Part shown: positions 10,759 to 21,752 of the stretch, one piece after another | Numbering within the stretch: the first letter of the stretch is position 1 | How the letters are laid out: each line of letters starts with the position of its first letter | Origin: Adiantum capillus-veneris | Taxonomy: Eukaryota > Streptophyta > Polypodiopsida > Polypodiales > Pteridaceae | DNA length: 64,000 nt | Reading direction: 5' to 3' | NCBI GenBank assembly: GCA_014529385.2 | Contig: CM043962.1 | Coordinates: forward strand, 122,351,970-122,415,969 | Made by a program: the position numbers and the translations under genes | Notes under the pieces: model-generated | Told to the model about the DNA's origin: nothing | What the model saw: the letters and a program-made list of their open reading frames with translations, nothing else | Databases searched by the model: none

Positions 10759-12018
10759 CTAGCTGGAAATCCGCTTTTTTGATTTTATGATGCCTCCTTC
10801 TTTTGCTAGGCTCGGGCTGCTCTGTGCCTTCGTACACCTTCTCTTTGCTTTGCGAGCTCTAGTTTCCCACTCTGTCTCTGTCTCCCTCTCGGCTCTTGCT
10901 CTCTTATTGGCCAAAACTTTCACATCCTGCTTATCCACCCCTATGGTGTTTACTCTTGGGACCTCACCTCCATTTTGAGGAGCCGGCTGCAGAGGATTCT
11001 TCGCCGCTTGCTCTCTTGGACCATTGTATTGTCCTTGCCCTTGACCTCTACCAAAAAGTGGGTAAATGCCTCCTCTTTCTCTCTGTGGTTGAGGACAATC
11101 GGGTGCATAGTGCCCTTCTTCTCCAAAATTGTAACACCTAGTTGGCAGTGGCCTTGCCCTGCCCCTTGCTCCTCTTGGTTGTCCTCTATCCATGACATTG
11201 AGCCGCAACTCCTGCATTTGCTTGGACAAATCTTGCACCGTGCGCACCCAATTTTGTGACACAACAGCTACACCTCGGTTTCCATGATTTTCTTCGTGTA
11301 TAGCCTCTCTTGGACTCTGCGGTTGAACATGGGCCATTGTCTCGTAGCCTGACACGCCCTGCTCTATCTTCTTCTTTATTTTTTTTCTCTTCAACTGTGC
11401 AATGGCTACCGCACCATTGTAATTCTCTGGGCTCTCAAACTCGACCTTTTCTCTCACTTTGGGGTGCAGACACGCCATGAACTTATCCAGCTTAAAGTAC
11501 TCTCCATTAGCCAATTGCATGGCTGTCACTAGTTCTGTCCAACACTCTTCAGAATGACCCAAAAAAAGATTGAATTCTTCACTTACATCTTGCTTAAGCG
11601 CCTTCAGCTTTGCATCCATCTCGACAAGGGAAGTCTCCTTGTGAAAGTCGTGAAGAAACCTCGCCCTTAGAGCCGGCCATGCTTGCTTCATCTCACCTTC
11701 TAACGCTTTGTACCATGCTTTCGCTCTACCAAGCATCACCAAAGGAAAAATCTGCATTTTGCTATCCTCGTTCGGCATACGCAGTGATAGCATGTACAGC
11801 TCAAAATCTGACATTCACTTGTCAGGGCTCTCTTCTCATGTGAAAATTGGTCCATATCTTCTAGCTGCCATGACTTCCAATGTGAAAAACCGCTTCTTTT
11901 CGATTAACTGGGAGCAATCAGCGTGCTCCTCAGTGGGGGCACCACAAGATGGAGAGGGGGAATGGGGGAACACGCCCGACATAAACACAAGGGCCTCTCT
12001 ATAGCTCAGGGTATTCAC
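10759..12018 (-). pseudogene. Element B gag, decayed
   Basis: The longest part (10759-11814) starts at an ATG. Conserved gag sequence continues upstream to about 12018 through two TGA stops near 11838 and 11815, at positions where the family usually has Trp (TGG to TGA). The gag core contains LVMLGRAKAWYKALEGEM and CWTELVTAMQLANGEYFKLD. A zinc knuckle near the C-terminus reads CYNFGEEGHYAPDC, with the second Cys replaced by Phe. A Lys/Arg-rich tail ends the frame. The gag protein would form the particle and bind RNA; this copy cannot. Confidence 0.78.
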
Positions 12019-12611
12019 AACACCCCTATCCTCTTAGAAAACACCTTCAAAGAAACACTTTACACTAGCAGACCACCATCTGCTCAATTTCCACTACTCA
12101 CACACTCCACAAATCCACCACACAATGCACACCTACTACCATTGCCTGTCTCCACCCTTACACACACTCAAAACCACTCAATCTCACTCTCTAACAACAC
12201 CGTTGGTTCGGGGGGGTACACACATCCACACAGCCGGCACCGAGGGGAAACGTGAAAGCAGGAGAAAGAGAAGGGGGAAGGGGAAACAACAACAAGAGGG
12301 GGCAACGGTGGATTGATTGCACTTCAAAAAACATATACACTAGCATGCACTGCCATCACCATGGTCATTTTTAAGAAAAAGTTACAAAGGGGCTAGCTTG
12401 CTAGAGAACTCCACTTTGCAGGCTTCAAACGACACCCAAAAGGCCTGGAAAAAAGCCTTTAATTTGATCCAATTTTGAATTTTATAGGGGGGCCTTTAAT
12501 TTGGGAATTTACACTTTAATTGGTCCACCTGGCACCTTGAATTGGCATTTTTGGTAAAGGGGGCACCGCCTTGCTCTATCTGCTCTCTTCTTCTCTCTTT
12601 TGTACTTGGGC

Positions 12612-12633
12612 GGGGGGGGGGGGGGGGGGGGGG
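12612..12633. repeat. G homopolymer run
   Basis: 22 consecutive G in the element B leader, directly followed by a 27-bp imperfect hairpin (GGGCATTAGCGA-TG-TCGCTATTGCCC). Confidence 0.9.
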
Positions 12634-12742
12634 CATTAGCGATGTCGCTATTGCCCCTTGGATTTTTTCATTTTTTATTTTTTATCTTTCATTTTTTACC
12701 CCTTTGTGGGCTTAAGCTTACACTGCTCTATTGGCTTGACTT

Positions 12743-12745
<3 letters not shown>

Positions 12746-12779
<34 letters not shown>
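12746..12779. repeat. CT microsatellite
   Basis: About 17 CT units in the element B leader. Confidence 0.95.
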
Positions 12780-12784
<5 letters not shown>

Positions 12785-13310
12785 ACTCCTCCTTTGCCCC
12801 CTTTTTCCTTGGCCTTCATTTTTGCCCTTTCATTTGACTTGGCTTCAACCTTGCCCTTAGCTTTGGCTTGTCCTTTGCTTTTCCCGGAGGGCCCTTGAAG
12901 TGGGCGGGCTCTCTTTCTTCTTTCCTCTATGCTCCTTGTCCGCTGCGGGAACCCCTCCCTTTGCACCTAACCCCTCGGCCAAAGTGGCCCTTGCTTCACC
13001 TCTATGGGACGAACCTTTTTCATGAGGGGGGAAGCAATAGCGAGGTTGCTATTTCCCTCCCTCTCTTTCTCAAAATTTTGGGGCCCCAAGGGCCGTGGGA
13101 TGCCACCCTTAACCGGGTCTGCCATGTCATCAATCGAGCCACCTTGGCGGGCACCACCGTGCCTTCTCCTCTCTCGCGCATGCGTGCCACCTGCGCCGCC
13201 CTGCAACTGGCCAAAACCGCCTTTGTCTCTGCCCTGACGGGCTGCGCGCTACACGCCACAGAGCCCATTGGGCGGCAGCCATCACCATGAGCTCACTCAA
13301 GCTTTGTCCA

Positions 13311-13325
13311 CGCTTGTGATGCCAA
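13311..13325 (-). other. Element B primer-binding site (degenerate)
   Basis: Read on the minus strand, TTGGCATCACAAGCG resembles the initiator-Met site TGGTATCAGAGC with several changes. It directly follows the LTR end ...CCTTACCA. Confidence 0.6.
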
Positions 13326-13649
13326 TGGTAAGGCACGCTCTAGCTCAAATACCCCTTGCTCGCGTAGTCCAAATCCCCATGTGGGATTTTGCCTCTACCA
13401 CGTGGCGGCTGCCAGTCAGAGGGCCTCTTAAGCCCACAAGAAAATCCTCATCTAAAGCTTCATTTTTTTTTTTTGGAACCTGCTTGATTGACTCTCACCC
13501 GGTGCTCAAGGGCCCCATGGTTACCCGGTAAAGATCCACCAAAATCCCACATTCTAGACTTCGAGCGTAAATACCGGCTCCACAAACCGACTTTGTCGTG
13601 GCCTTGAACGGGGCATTCCAAATTGGAAAAAAACATCTGTCCCTTCACA
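13326..13649 (-). repeat. Element B 5' LTR
   Basis: 324 bp. On the minus strand it starts TGTGAAGG and ends CCTTACCA, giving short imperfect inverted ends. It sits between element A integrase sequence and the primer site of B, so it marks the point where B entered A. The expected target duplication (GCAAA on the minus strand) cannot be checked because the other end of B is missing. Confidence 0.65.
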
Positions 13650-14491
13650 TTTGCCCCAAGCTTGTATAAGTATTTACAATTATTGTATGCATACTCTACA
13701 AGGGGTAAATACTTTTCCCATTGTGAGCATTGATCTACTTCTGTAACATAAATCTTTAGTAGATCAAGTATTATAAGATTGGCTATCTCACTTTGGCCAT
13801 CCGCTTTTGGGTGATAGGCCAAAGAGAAATTCAATCTTGTACCTATATTTTCAAAGAGACCTTTCTAGAAATTACTAGTCATTCTAGGATCTCTATCTGA
13901 CATGATGGATGTTGGCAATCCATGGTGTTTGAAAATCTGAGATATGAAGAGAGTTGCCATTTGGTGTGCCTTAATAGTCTTTTTGATAGGAATAAAGTGT
14001 GCTTGCTTGCTAAACTTGTCGACTATTATCCATATTCCCATATTCCCATGGATAGACTTGGGTACTTCAAAGATAAAATCCATGGATATACTCTCCCATG
14101 GTGAATTAGGGATTGGAAATGGCTGGAGTAATCGAGGTTGCTTCCCACTATCATACTTAAGTCTTTTGGCATACTACACATTTTGAAACATACTCTTGTG
14201 TGTCCACCTTCATGGTAGGCCAATAGAAGTACGTCTCTAATCCTCGAGGAGTAGGCTGAATGCCTCTATGCCTTGCATAGGGAGGAGCATCAGATTCATA
14301 CATGAATTTCTCACACAAAGGGAGTGGGTGACACATAGCCTATTGCCATGGAGAAGATAACCATCCTGCAAGGTGAATGGTTCTTCTTTTTTTCCCAATG
14401 CAAGGGATGACATTATGTCTTTAAAGTCAAGGTTAGTAGCATACTCATATATCATAGAAGATAGATCATTGTGAGTTGCTATATACACCAC
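13650..14491 (-). pseudogene. Element A integrase, truncated and frameshifted
   Basis: Fragments in two or more frames. The HHCC zinc domain lies around 14290-14160, with the ARHRG/ETYFYWPTMKVDTQEYVSKC type sequence split by a frame change. The core has MDFIFEVPKSIHGNMG and IMSDRDPRMTSNF (13865-14083). The last catalytic region (13690-13834) has HPKADGQSEIANL followed by LVEYAYNNCKYLYKLGAN. The two Asp and one Glu of the DDE triad are visible across frames. The protein stops being integrase at 13650, where the LTR of element B begins. The integrase would insert cDNA into the genome; this one is dead. Confidence 0.82.
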
Positions 14492-14798
14492 ATTAACTCT
14501 TGGTCATCGTGAAAGTGCATTGGTCACTTGTTTGTACTTACCAGCAATGTGAGCAGTATGAAAATAAAATTACAGGAGAAAATTTGGATAACTCATTTGT
14601 TTGTTGGAAAGCTTGGTTTGCGTCATGAAGTACTTGAGACTTTGGTGATTTGTTTGCAAAATAATCGGAGTCCCCACAATAGATAGTGCTTCCATGTGTT
14701 TAGAGCATGTAGAACAATTAAAAGCTCTTTTTCATATATGCCCAAGACTCATTCATTGGCATTGAGACTTTGGCTCTCATATGCTATGGCATGCCCTT

Positions 14799-15247
14799 CT
14801 TGAAGCAAGACTGCTCCAAGGCAATCACCACAAGCATCACATTGGACCTCAAATGGATTTGAGAGATCCGGAAGCATAAGGACTGGTTGGGAGGTAGGCT
14901 TCTCTTTGAGCTTGTCAAAATCACTTTTCTCTTTAGCAACTCATAAGTACTTAACGTTATTTCTTTGTTAAGTCATGCAATGGTCCCGCTATTTGAGAGA
15001 ATTTGGCTATGAAGCATCTAAAATATCTTGAAGCAAGACTGCTCCAAGGCAATCACCACAAGCATCACATTGGACCTCAAATGGATTTGAGAGATCCGGA
15101 AGCATAAGGACTGGTTGGGAGGTAGGCTTCTCTTTGAGCTTGTCAAAATCACTTTTCTCTTTAGCAGTTCATAAGTACTTAACGTTATTCTTTGTTAAGT
15201 CATGCAATGGTCCCGCTATTTGAGAGAATTTGGCTATGAAGCATCTA
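14799..15247. repeat. 228-bp tandem duplication in element A RNase H
   Basis: 14799-15020 repeats at 15027-15247, nearly identical with a one-base indel (ATTTCTTTG against ATTCTTTG) and a few substitutions. It is a recent local duplication after the element died. Confidence 0.92.
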
Positions 15248-15345
15248 CAGTATGCACACATACTAATAAAGCTTCTTAGCTCATGTAGATTCCTTAGATT
15301 AGACCATGATTGTATTATCCCAACTTTGATGGATCCATACAAATA

Positions 15346-15455
15346 CCATCTTGAGAGATAATAAGACCTAGGTATTGAATCTCTTGAAGAAAAAAAAAAA
15401 CCATCTTGAGAGATAATATGACCTAGGTATTGAACCTCCTGAAGGAAAAAAATCA
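15346..15455. repeat. 55-bp tandem duplication in element A RT
   Basis: CCATCTTGAGAGATAATA and the following bases up to an A-run occur at 15346 and again at 15401 with a few differences. The A-run is longer in the first copy. Confidence 0.9.
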
Positions 15456-16027
15456 CTCTTCTTTTGATTGATAAAAAGCTTGTACTCCCTCAAAGCTTGA
15501 AAAATCACTTGGAGATGTTGCTTGTGCTCCTCCAAAGACTTGGAGTAGATGAGGCTATAATGAAAGAGCACTCCAATGAATTTGCGGTAGGGTCTAAATA
15601 TTTTCTCCATCAAATGATTGAATGTGGCCGGTGCATTAGTCAAGCCAAAAGGCATGACTAGATATTCATAAAGACCAAACATTGTACGAAACGTGGTCTT
15701 TACAATATCTTCATTCACTATCCTTATTTGATGATAGCCACTTTTGAGGTCAATTCTATTGAAGTAGGTTGAATCTTGTAGCTTATCAAATAGAGCTTCT
15801 ACCAGTGGTACGGGAAATTTGTTTTTGATAGTGATATGGTTTAGAGCTCGATAGTCCACACACATGCAGTATGTACCATCTTTCTTTTGCACTAAAAGGA
15901 TTGGAGAACAAAAGGGAGAGGAGTTGGGCCTCACCATCCCTTTGTCTACCAATTCCTACTTGCATCATGATCTCCTCTTGTTGAGCTTGGGAAAATCGAT
16001 AAGGAGACTTGTTAGGCGGTGAGCTTC

Positions 16028-16609
16028 CTAGTAGGAGCTAAATTTGATGGTCATCATCCCCTCGTTTTGGAGGTAAGTCCATAGGGATATCATCAATGAA
16101 CACACCTGGAATCCATTTAGAAAATTAGACAAGTCTAACTCTTCTTGATTCCTAACACTTTGCTTTGTTAAAACATTAGCATCATTTAGAGACTCTTTGG
16201 CAAAAGTCATGTACGCAAAAACTGAGCTTTTCATAGACTTACCAAAAGCAGGTGAATTTACAAGTGCTATAGTACGACCAGACTCATTAGCATCTATATA
16301 CATGCTCTTTTCCCTATAGGTGAAGTAGATTCTCCTTTTAGGGAACTTCATGTTGGCAGCCATGCGGTTGAACAATGGTGCCCCTAGGATAACATCCTCA
16401 TGTTGGAGAAGAGAGATGAAAAAGTCTTCTTTGTCGACGTAGATTTGGACATGAAGCCTCAACTTCCCAATCAAGGGAGTAACGGAGGCTTGTTGTCCCT
16501 TGAAATCTCCATAGATAATTACCATATCTCCCATCTCAAAATCTTGAATGCCCAACTTAGTGGCCAGCTCTATTGATATGAAGTTGTGAGTAGAGCCAGG
16601 GTCAAACAA
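16028..16609 (-). pseudogene. Element A aspartic protease (retropepsin) fragment
   Basis: Minus-strand frame beginning MFDPGSTHNFISIELATKLG. The motif DPGSTHNFIS matches the plant Gypsy protease D(S/T)GSTHNFIS with Ser to Pro at the second position. QHEDVILGAPLFNRM corresponds to the family ILGxxWL region. It would process the polyprotein. It lies between gag and RT as expected, but is separated from both by stops or frame changes. Confidence 0.75.
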
Positions 16610-16678
16610 GATGATGGCATCATGGTCCCTTACCTTTCCCCAAGCATAGGAGAGAGGTGATCCTTTGCAATGAGCATC

Positions 16679-17766
16679 CTATTTTAGAGCTTCAATCGTG
16701 GAAGCTCTAGGAGTCTCATTGCAAACATTTCTCTTGGGGTAAGAGCGATAGCCATGTCCTTGCTCCCCACACTTCAAAAATTTGTGGTCCTTACGAAAAG
16801 CTTCAAGATCTTCAGGAGAGAGTTTATTTTTACCTTTGTAAACTCCCTTCTCCTTGGATTGATTGTTGTTGTTGTTGTTGGAATTTCCTTGGGAAGAATT
16901 TTGGACGTTTTTTTTCCCATTTTTATCACTTTTGTCTTTGCTTTCCATGGGCTTAGTATTCCTTTTAGCCCCTTGTTGGAAATTGATGCGCAAAGAAACC
17001 ATAATGTGGTAGATTACTTTGTTAATAGAACCAGGCCGTTGGGAGTTAACGTACTCGGCCATCTCTTTAGGTAATCCTGTACAGAATTGTTGCTTTTGCT
17101 TGGTGAAGTCTATTTTTTGAAAGACAATAGCCTTGAGATGTAAATCCCAAAAATTGTCCACATATTTGTGGATAGACTCATGGGAGAGAAGCTTCAAAAT
17201 CCGCCATTCGGTAAGCACTCTGTCCTTTGTATTTCTTGCAAGAAATTGCTTCATGATGGAAACTCGTAGAGTTTTCCATGTCTTTGGGGCTTTGCCATTG
17301 CCAAGAAGGCTAGCCCACCATTGACGAGCAGATTTCAAGAAGTGCATAGCTACATGGCATATCTTGGAGGACTCTATGAAGCCCTCATCTCCAAAGGCCA
17401 CATCAAACTGCTGGATTAAGGCCAATACTTTGTCGGTGGCACCAAAGGTGCCGTCATAGGTGAGAAAATAGATACTTTTTCCTCCCTCTTTGAAATTCTT
17501 GAGCTTTTGGGACCTTCACCATGCAGGGTAAGATTTGCAATTTCCTCTCCTCTTGTATTCTCTAAGAGAATAGCTATTGCTTTCATCAAGAGAGACAAAA
17601 GGTAAAGAAGAAGGAGAAGAGGGTGACCTCTTTCTTGCCCTTTTCTTCCTTTGTTTCCTCTCTTCCCTTTTGGAGTGACAAGGAGAAGGAATGTAGGTTG
17701 ACCGTCTCCTCTTGGGAGGAGTTGGCGGCTGTCTAGACTACTGTCTTCGTGGAGCCACATCTTCAA
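16679..17766 (-). pseudogene. Element A gag, decayed
   Basis: The main frame 16679-17425 carries a retrotransposon gag core: HFLKSARQWWASLLG, TWKTLRVSIMKQFLARNTKD and QQFCTGLPKEMAEYVNSQRP. An Asn/Gln/Lys-rich linker follows, then a zinc knuckle remnant KCGEQGHGYRSYPKR in which key Cys are lost. A basic, low-complexity N-terminal part lies in another frame up to 17766. It is upstream of the protease as expected for Gypsy order. Confidence 0.75.
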
Positions 17767-18450
17767 AGGAACTTAGCGATTCGCTTGTTTCTCGTTCTTT
17801 GTATTCCTCCTCTCTTATGTGAGAAAGTCTTGTTTTGGGAGTGTCATCAAGAGACCTCGTAAGCTCTCTCTCCTTTCAGGGAGGAAGGGAAATCCCATAA
17901 ACACTAAGTTGTTGGGTAGCTTTGCCTTGCAAAGCAGGGTTGCCCATAGCTTGCTGCAATGAAGTAATAAGGTAATTAACAAACATGGGGGCATCATCAT
18001 TAGCACATTCATGTGAAAAATCAAAGTCATCAATCATTCTACTCTCTTGGTTATTGTCAGCTATGCTAATTAAACTTATGTATAGAATTACTTTGTGCTT
18101 TGGTACCCTCAAAAACCTTAGTCGCTACTCTTCTTTACCTTTTAAATTAGTTCTCAACCAGCCACACCTGTGGTTTATGATTGCAAAGACTAATGGAGAG
18201 GGTCTAACATTGCTCGGTTGATTATGGTTCTTGTTGAGCTTGCTCGTAGCTCAATAATGGTTGAGCCAAAGGAAAGACCCGAGAGACTCCATTATTAAGA
18301 CTATAGTTCCCAACGGTGTACCTCAAACTAAGTCCTTCTCAACCAAGATAATAGATCCCTATCCCACTTACCCTATTGCAATAAACAAGGTCCAAACTTT
18401 CATGGACAACTTAAGGACCTCTCTTCTTAAGGAAGAAAAGAGAAACCAAT

Positions 18451-18463
18451 AGCTCTGATAAAA
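18451..18463 (-). other. Element A primer-binding site (degenerate)
   Basis: On the minus strand TTTTATCAGAGCT, close to the initiator-Met site TGGTATCAGAGCT. It lies upstream of gag, next to TGGTAATGG (read on +), the likely LTR edge. Confidence 0.5.
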
Positions 18464-19920
18464 TGGTAATGGAAATGGAATATGCACTTTGAGAATAGAA
18501 AAATTAAGAGAATTAGAGTGAGCATTATTATGAGACTACTTTGAGAACATAGAGGGTAAACTTAATTAGTGGTAGCAACATAACCATTATACTTAATTAA
18601 CTTGGTATGAACAATACTTTTTCAAGAGAGAGACTTCGAGAAAATGACAACAGTTGAGGACCGGATTTATGTGGAGCCGGTCCCCCCTCCAATATGATTT
18701 TGTATTATAGATTCTCCTATCAAGAGATACTTGGTACAATACAATATTGGTGTTCCTTGTGACCTAGGTGATGCAATGAAGATGGAAAGCTTCATGCATC
18801 ACGAGCATAACATAATCTTTGTAAAAGCATTAACCATCCCCAGCCTCAGTGCCAAGGCCTCAAACACCTTCAAAGGTGGAGAGATCTAGTGGGGAATGAG
18901 GGTAGGGAAGAGAAAGAAGAAACATTCATAGGAAAAAGAAATAGCTCCTCACTTATCATCACTATTCTTGCTTAGAATAGCATAATAGCATAGTAATGAA
19001 GATGAATAAGATGGCAAGCTTAAGCATGGAAGCATGGCTCTTGGTTGGATTTGCATTCCATAGCCAAGAGTGTTGGTGTAGGCTCTCAACTTCTCAACAA
19101 GCGTGGATAAGGAGATGGAGCTCTTGCACTTTGGACTTCACACAATGAGAGAGAGAGAGAGAGAGTGTGTGTGTGTGTGTGAGAGAGAGAGAGTATAACC
19201 CCCCAAGCTAACTCCCTCCTTGATTTGGTTGAACCCCCTCTTCTAGCTCATGGTGGAAGCTCATTGGACCCCTTCAAGCTTGGAAAATCACATGCAAAGT
19301 GCATATCAAGCAAGCATGCTAGCCTTGGGACAAGTGTCCCCCTTTCCCCTTTGAGAGAGAGAACTTGATAAATGCATACACAATTACTTAAATTGACTAA
19401 ATTATCATTGGACCCCTTGAGAGGCCAACCAATAGGCTTTAGGTACACCATGAGGGTAACCTAGATAGGGACTTGACATGTGTTCCATTTGCCTCTTTGA
19501 GCAAGGGGAGTCACTTGGGTGAAGAAGGAGTTAGTCAACACACCCCCCTACTCTTGGGGCTCGCCCCCTCCTTTGTAGGCTCAAGCTTGAATTTTTGGAA
19601 CACTTCAATCCTCTCTAGAACCTTAATCATGAAGCACCTCAAGTACCTAAGTCAGCAAAGCACGACAAGCACCTCAAGCTTGGGCCGGGTTCCCCCCTCA
19701 AGCACAACCCTAGCTTGTTGCCTAAGGTCTAAGGACTTTTAACACTAAACTTTGGAGGTCTTTAATGAAGCTAACCCTAAGGTATTTAAGCTCTATTAGG
19801 TAGCATTGCTCTTTGAAAGACCATCTCTCATTTGGACCCCTTTAACCTTAGCCCCGTGTTCAGACAGATCCATAAGCACATGTCTATATTCTAACCCTTG
19901 TTTTCGTTTATTATCCCACA
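18464..19920 (-). repeat. Putative 5' LTR of element A
   Basis: Bounded on the right by CCCACA (TGTGGG on the minus strand) and on the left by the primer site. No second LTR is available for comparison, so limits are inferred. The interior is non-coding and holds a GA/GT microsatellite at 19147-19193. Confidence 0.35.
19147..19193. repeat. GA-GT-GA compound microsatellite
   Basis: GA run, then GT run, then GA run, inside the putative LTR of element A. Confidence 0.95.
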
Positions 19921-20115
19921 TTAAATGATCAATTTAATATGAGAGATTCATTTGGGTTGGTTAGGTATTAGATTTTATGACAAATTATCCACAACAAAAT
20001 GAATCAAAATGCTAGTTCAGAGCTAGTATAAACTAATCACCCTACTAGCCGAGCTTTGATAACACTTGTAGGGATCGATAGTGGGTGCAAGAGCTCATGG
20101 AGGATTACACAATAA

Positions 20116-20138
20116 GGGGGGGGGGGGGGGGGGGGGGG

Positions 20139-20207
<69 letters not shown>
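20116..20207. repeat. G-run joined to long GA microsatellite
   Basis: About 26 G followed by about 33 GA units. Directly to the left, 20052-20066 on the minus strand reads like a degenerate initiator-Met primer site (GTGTTATCAAAGC), so a further decayed LTR may lie here. Confidence 0.9.
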
Positions 20208-20209
<2 letters not shown>

Positions 20210-21716
20210 AAAAAGGTACACTTGCAATACTCAATATAAATAGAAAATGTACAATAATATTTTTAGCATAGGATAGGATATGTACATCAAAGCCTTTACT
20301 TATAAGGCTGAAAAGCTATCCGGATCAGCCTTTGACTGACATAACGATATAGCATAATATCTTGCCATACACGTATTTATCCTCCACATAGGCTTTAAAG
20401 ACTAAGATTTTTCTCTCACCAAAGAATCAAACTAGCCTTAGGACATGCCCACCCAACATTCTAGGTGAGAAAGGGAAACCCAATTTTTCCTTGGGAAGCA
20501 TTCCATCTTGCAAAATCAGCATATAAGGAGCATTAGCTATTGGTGACGACAACTACATTGAATATAGTGAAACTCTATGTACATATTATACTACGATGGT
20601 GCAAGATCTCTATCACCATATTTATAATAATCTCTCTCTCGCTTGTGGGAATAAGAGGAAGAAAAGCCATTTCTCTCTACTTTCTTATTATATAATTCTC
20701 TTCTCTTTTCAGGGTGTACGACATCAACTTCATGATGAATTCCTCTATGTAGCTCTCATCATTGCCCTCTTTTGGCAAATGAAGAAGCCTTTCAATCACT
20801 AATAATAACTTCTTGTTCATGATAAGAATCTCTAAACTCCATAGCCATCATCTTTTTCTCTCTCTACTTTTGTTTTCATTACGTGTAGGAAAACTATACT
20901 CTTGGTCGTTGTTTTTTTGTATTTATAGTCATGTATGGCCTTGCCAAAAGTGTACAAGGATGTTCCATCCTTGTTAATTTCATTGTGTCTAGCGCATTGA
21001 TATATGCATAATGTGTGTTTATGATCACATAGATGCATAAAAAGCACTCTTTGCTTTCACATCACGCAAGTGATATGGAGAGTGTTTTGGCCGTACCTCC
21101 TAAACCAATATGAATCAAGACAAAATGTTTGAATTAGAGATTAATCATAGCATTTAGAGAGTTTACTCTTTCCAACTGTTAATTGATTGTTGTAGCCAAT
21201 TCTCAACCATTAATGTGTCGTGTGAAAATTCCGCTTGAGTGAAGAGTTATGGTCAAAATACAGCTTGGTGTCCATTGTACATTCATTATTTTGGACCCCA
21301 AGTTCCATGTAGAGCCAATATATAGACTTATTGGATAGGGAAACCCACTTAGCCAAATCAGAAACTTGATTGAACATGTTGATAAATGTATTTAAATCAC
21401 TGTTACCACTTCATGAGTGCGCATTATTGATTGTTCTTTGTACAGGATTACCTATATAGGGGTGCAACCAAAGAGGAGTACCATATTGAATCATGAATTT
21501 ATTGAGAGTTTCAAGTATTTTTAATGGTTTTTTCCCCCTAGATGTCCATAAACTTATGTGTGGAGTTATGGTTAGCCAACCCAAAATGTATCGTCAGTGT
21601 TTTACATAAAGCGGCCTTCTTTTTTTGTCATGGTTGCCAGCATGAATGTGCCATCTATGCACTTTATTTCACCCTCCAACTCTCTCTCTCTCTCTCTCTC
21701 TCGCTCTCTCTCTCTC

Positions 21717-21752
<36 letters not shown>

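Larger units (their letters stand above)
12019..13310 (-). other. Element B leader, non-coding
   Basis: About 1.3 kb between primer site and gag. Short ORFs here lack recognisable domains. It holds a G-run (12612-12633), a CT microsatellite (12746-12779), and two similar hairpins built on AATAGCGA/TCGCTATT-type arms (12630-12656 and about 13025-13055). I see no gene. Confidence 0.5.
8541..13649 (-). mobile_element. Ty3/Gypsy element B, truncated, minus strand
   Basis: Reading leftwards: 5' LTR 13326-13649, primer site 13311-13325, a long non-coding leader, gag (12018-10759), protease (around 10500), RT and RNase H down to 8541. RNase H is cut off at the junction with the partial chromovirus; integrase and 3' LTR are missing from the window. 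Several stops and frame changes make it a fossil. The RT sequence resembles Athila/Tat-type Gypsy more than chromoviruses (inference). Confidence 0.8.
14500..15968 (-). pseudogene. Element A reverse transcriptase - RNase H, inactive
   Basis: The RT frame 15368-15952 contains RPNSSPFCSPILLVQKKDGT, MCVDYRALNHITIKNKFPVP, RIDLKSGYHQIR and MPFGLTNAPATFNHLMEKIF. Where the catalytic FFDDILIYS-type loop is expected it reads LFHYSLIYS, so both catalytic Asp residues are gone. Downstream, two tandem duplications disrupt the RT thumb (15346-15455) and RNase H (14799-15247). RNase H fragments continue to about 14500. It cannot make cDNA. Confidence 0.85.
13650..19920 (-). mobile_element. Ty3/Gypsy element A, decayed, minus strand
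   Basis: Reading leftwards: putative 5' LTR (19920-18464), primer site, gag (17766-16679), protease (16609-16028), RT (15968-15169), RNase H and integrase (14491-13650). The integrase is cut at 13650 by the LTR of element B. The RT is of chromovirus style, but no chromodomain survives because the 3' end is lost. Two local tandem duplications (14799-15247 and 15346-15455) and loss of the RT catalytic Asp pair show long inactivity. Confidence 0.78.

Noticed and set aside
12868-13336. Overlapping ORFs on both strands in GC-rich sequence (up to 140 codons)
   Set aside because: No domain, open in several frames at once because of base composition, and located in the leader of element B.
20052-20066. 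Second degenerate initiator-Met primer site (minus strand)
   Set aside because: Two or more mismatches and no recognisable gag or LTR partner beside it; mentioned only as a possibility.
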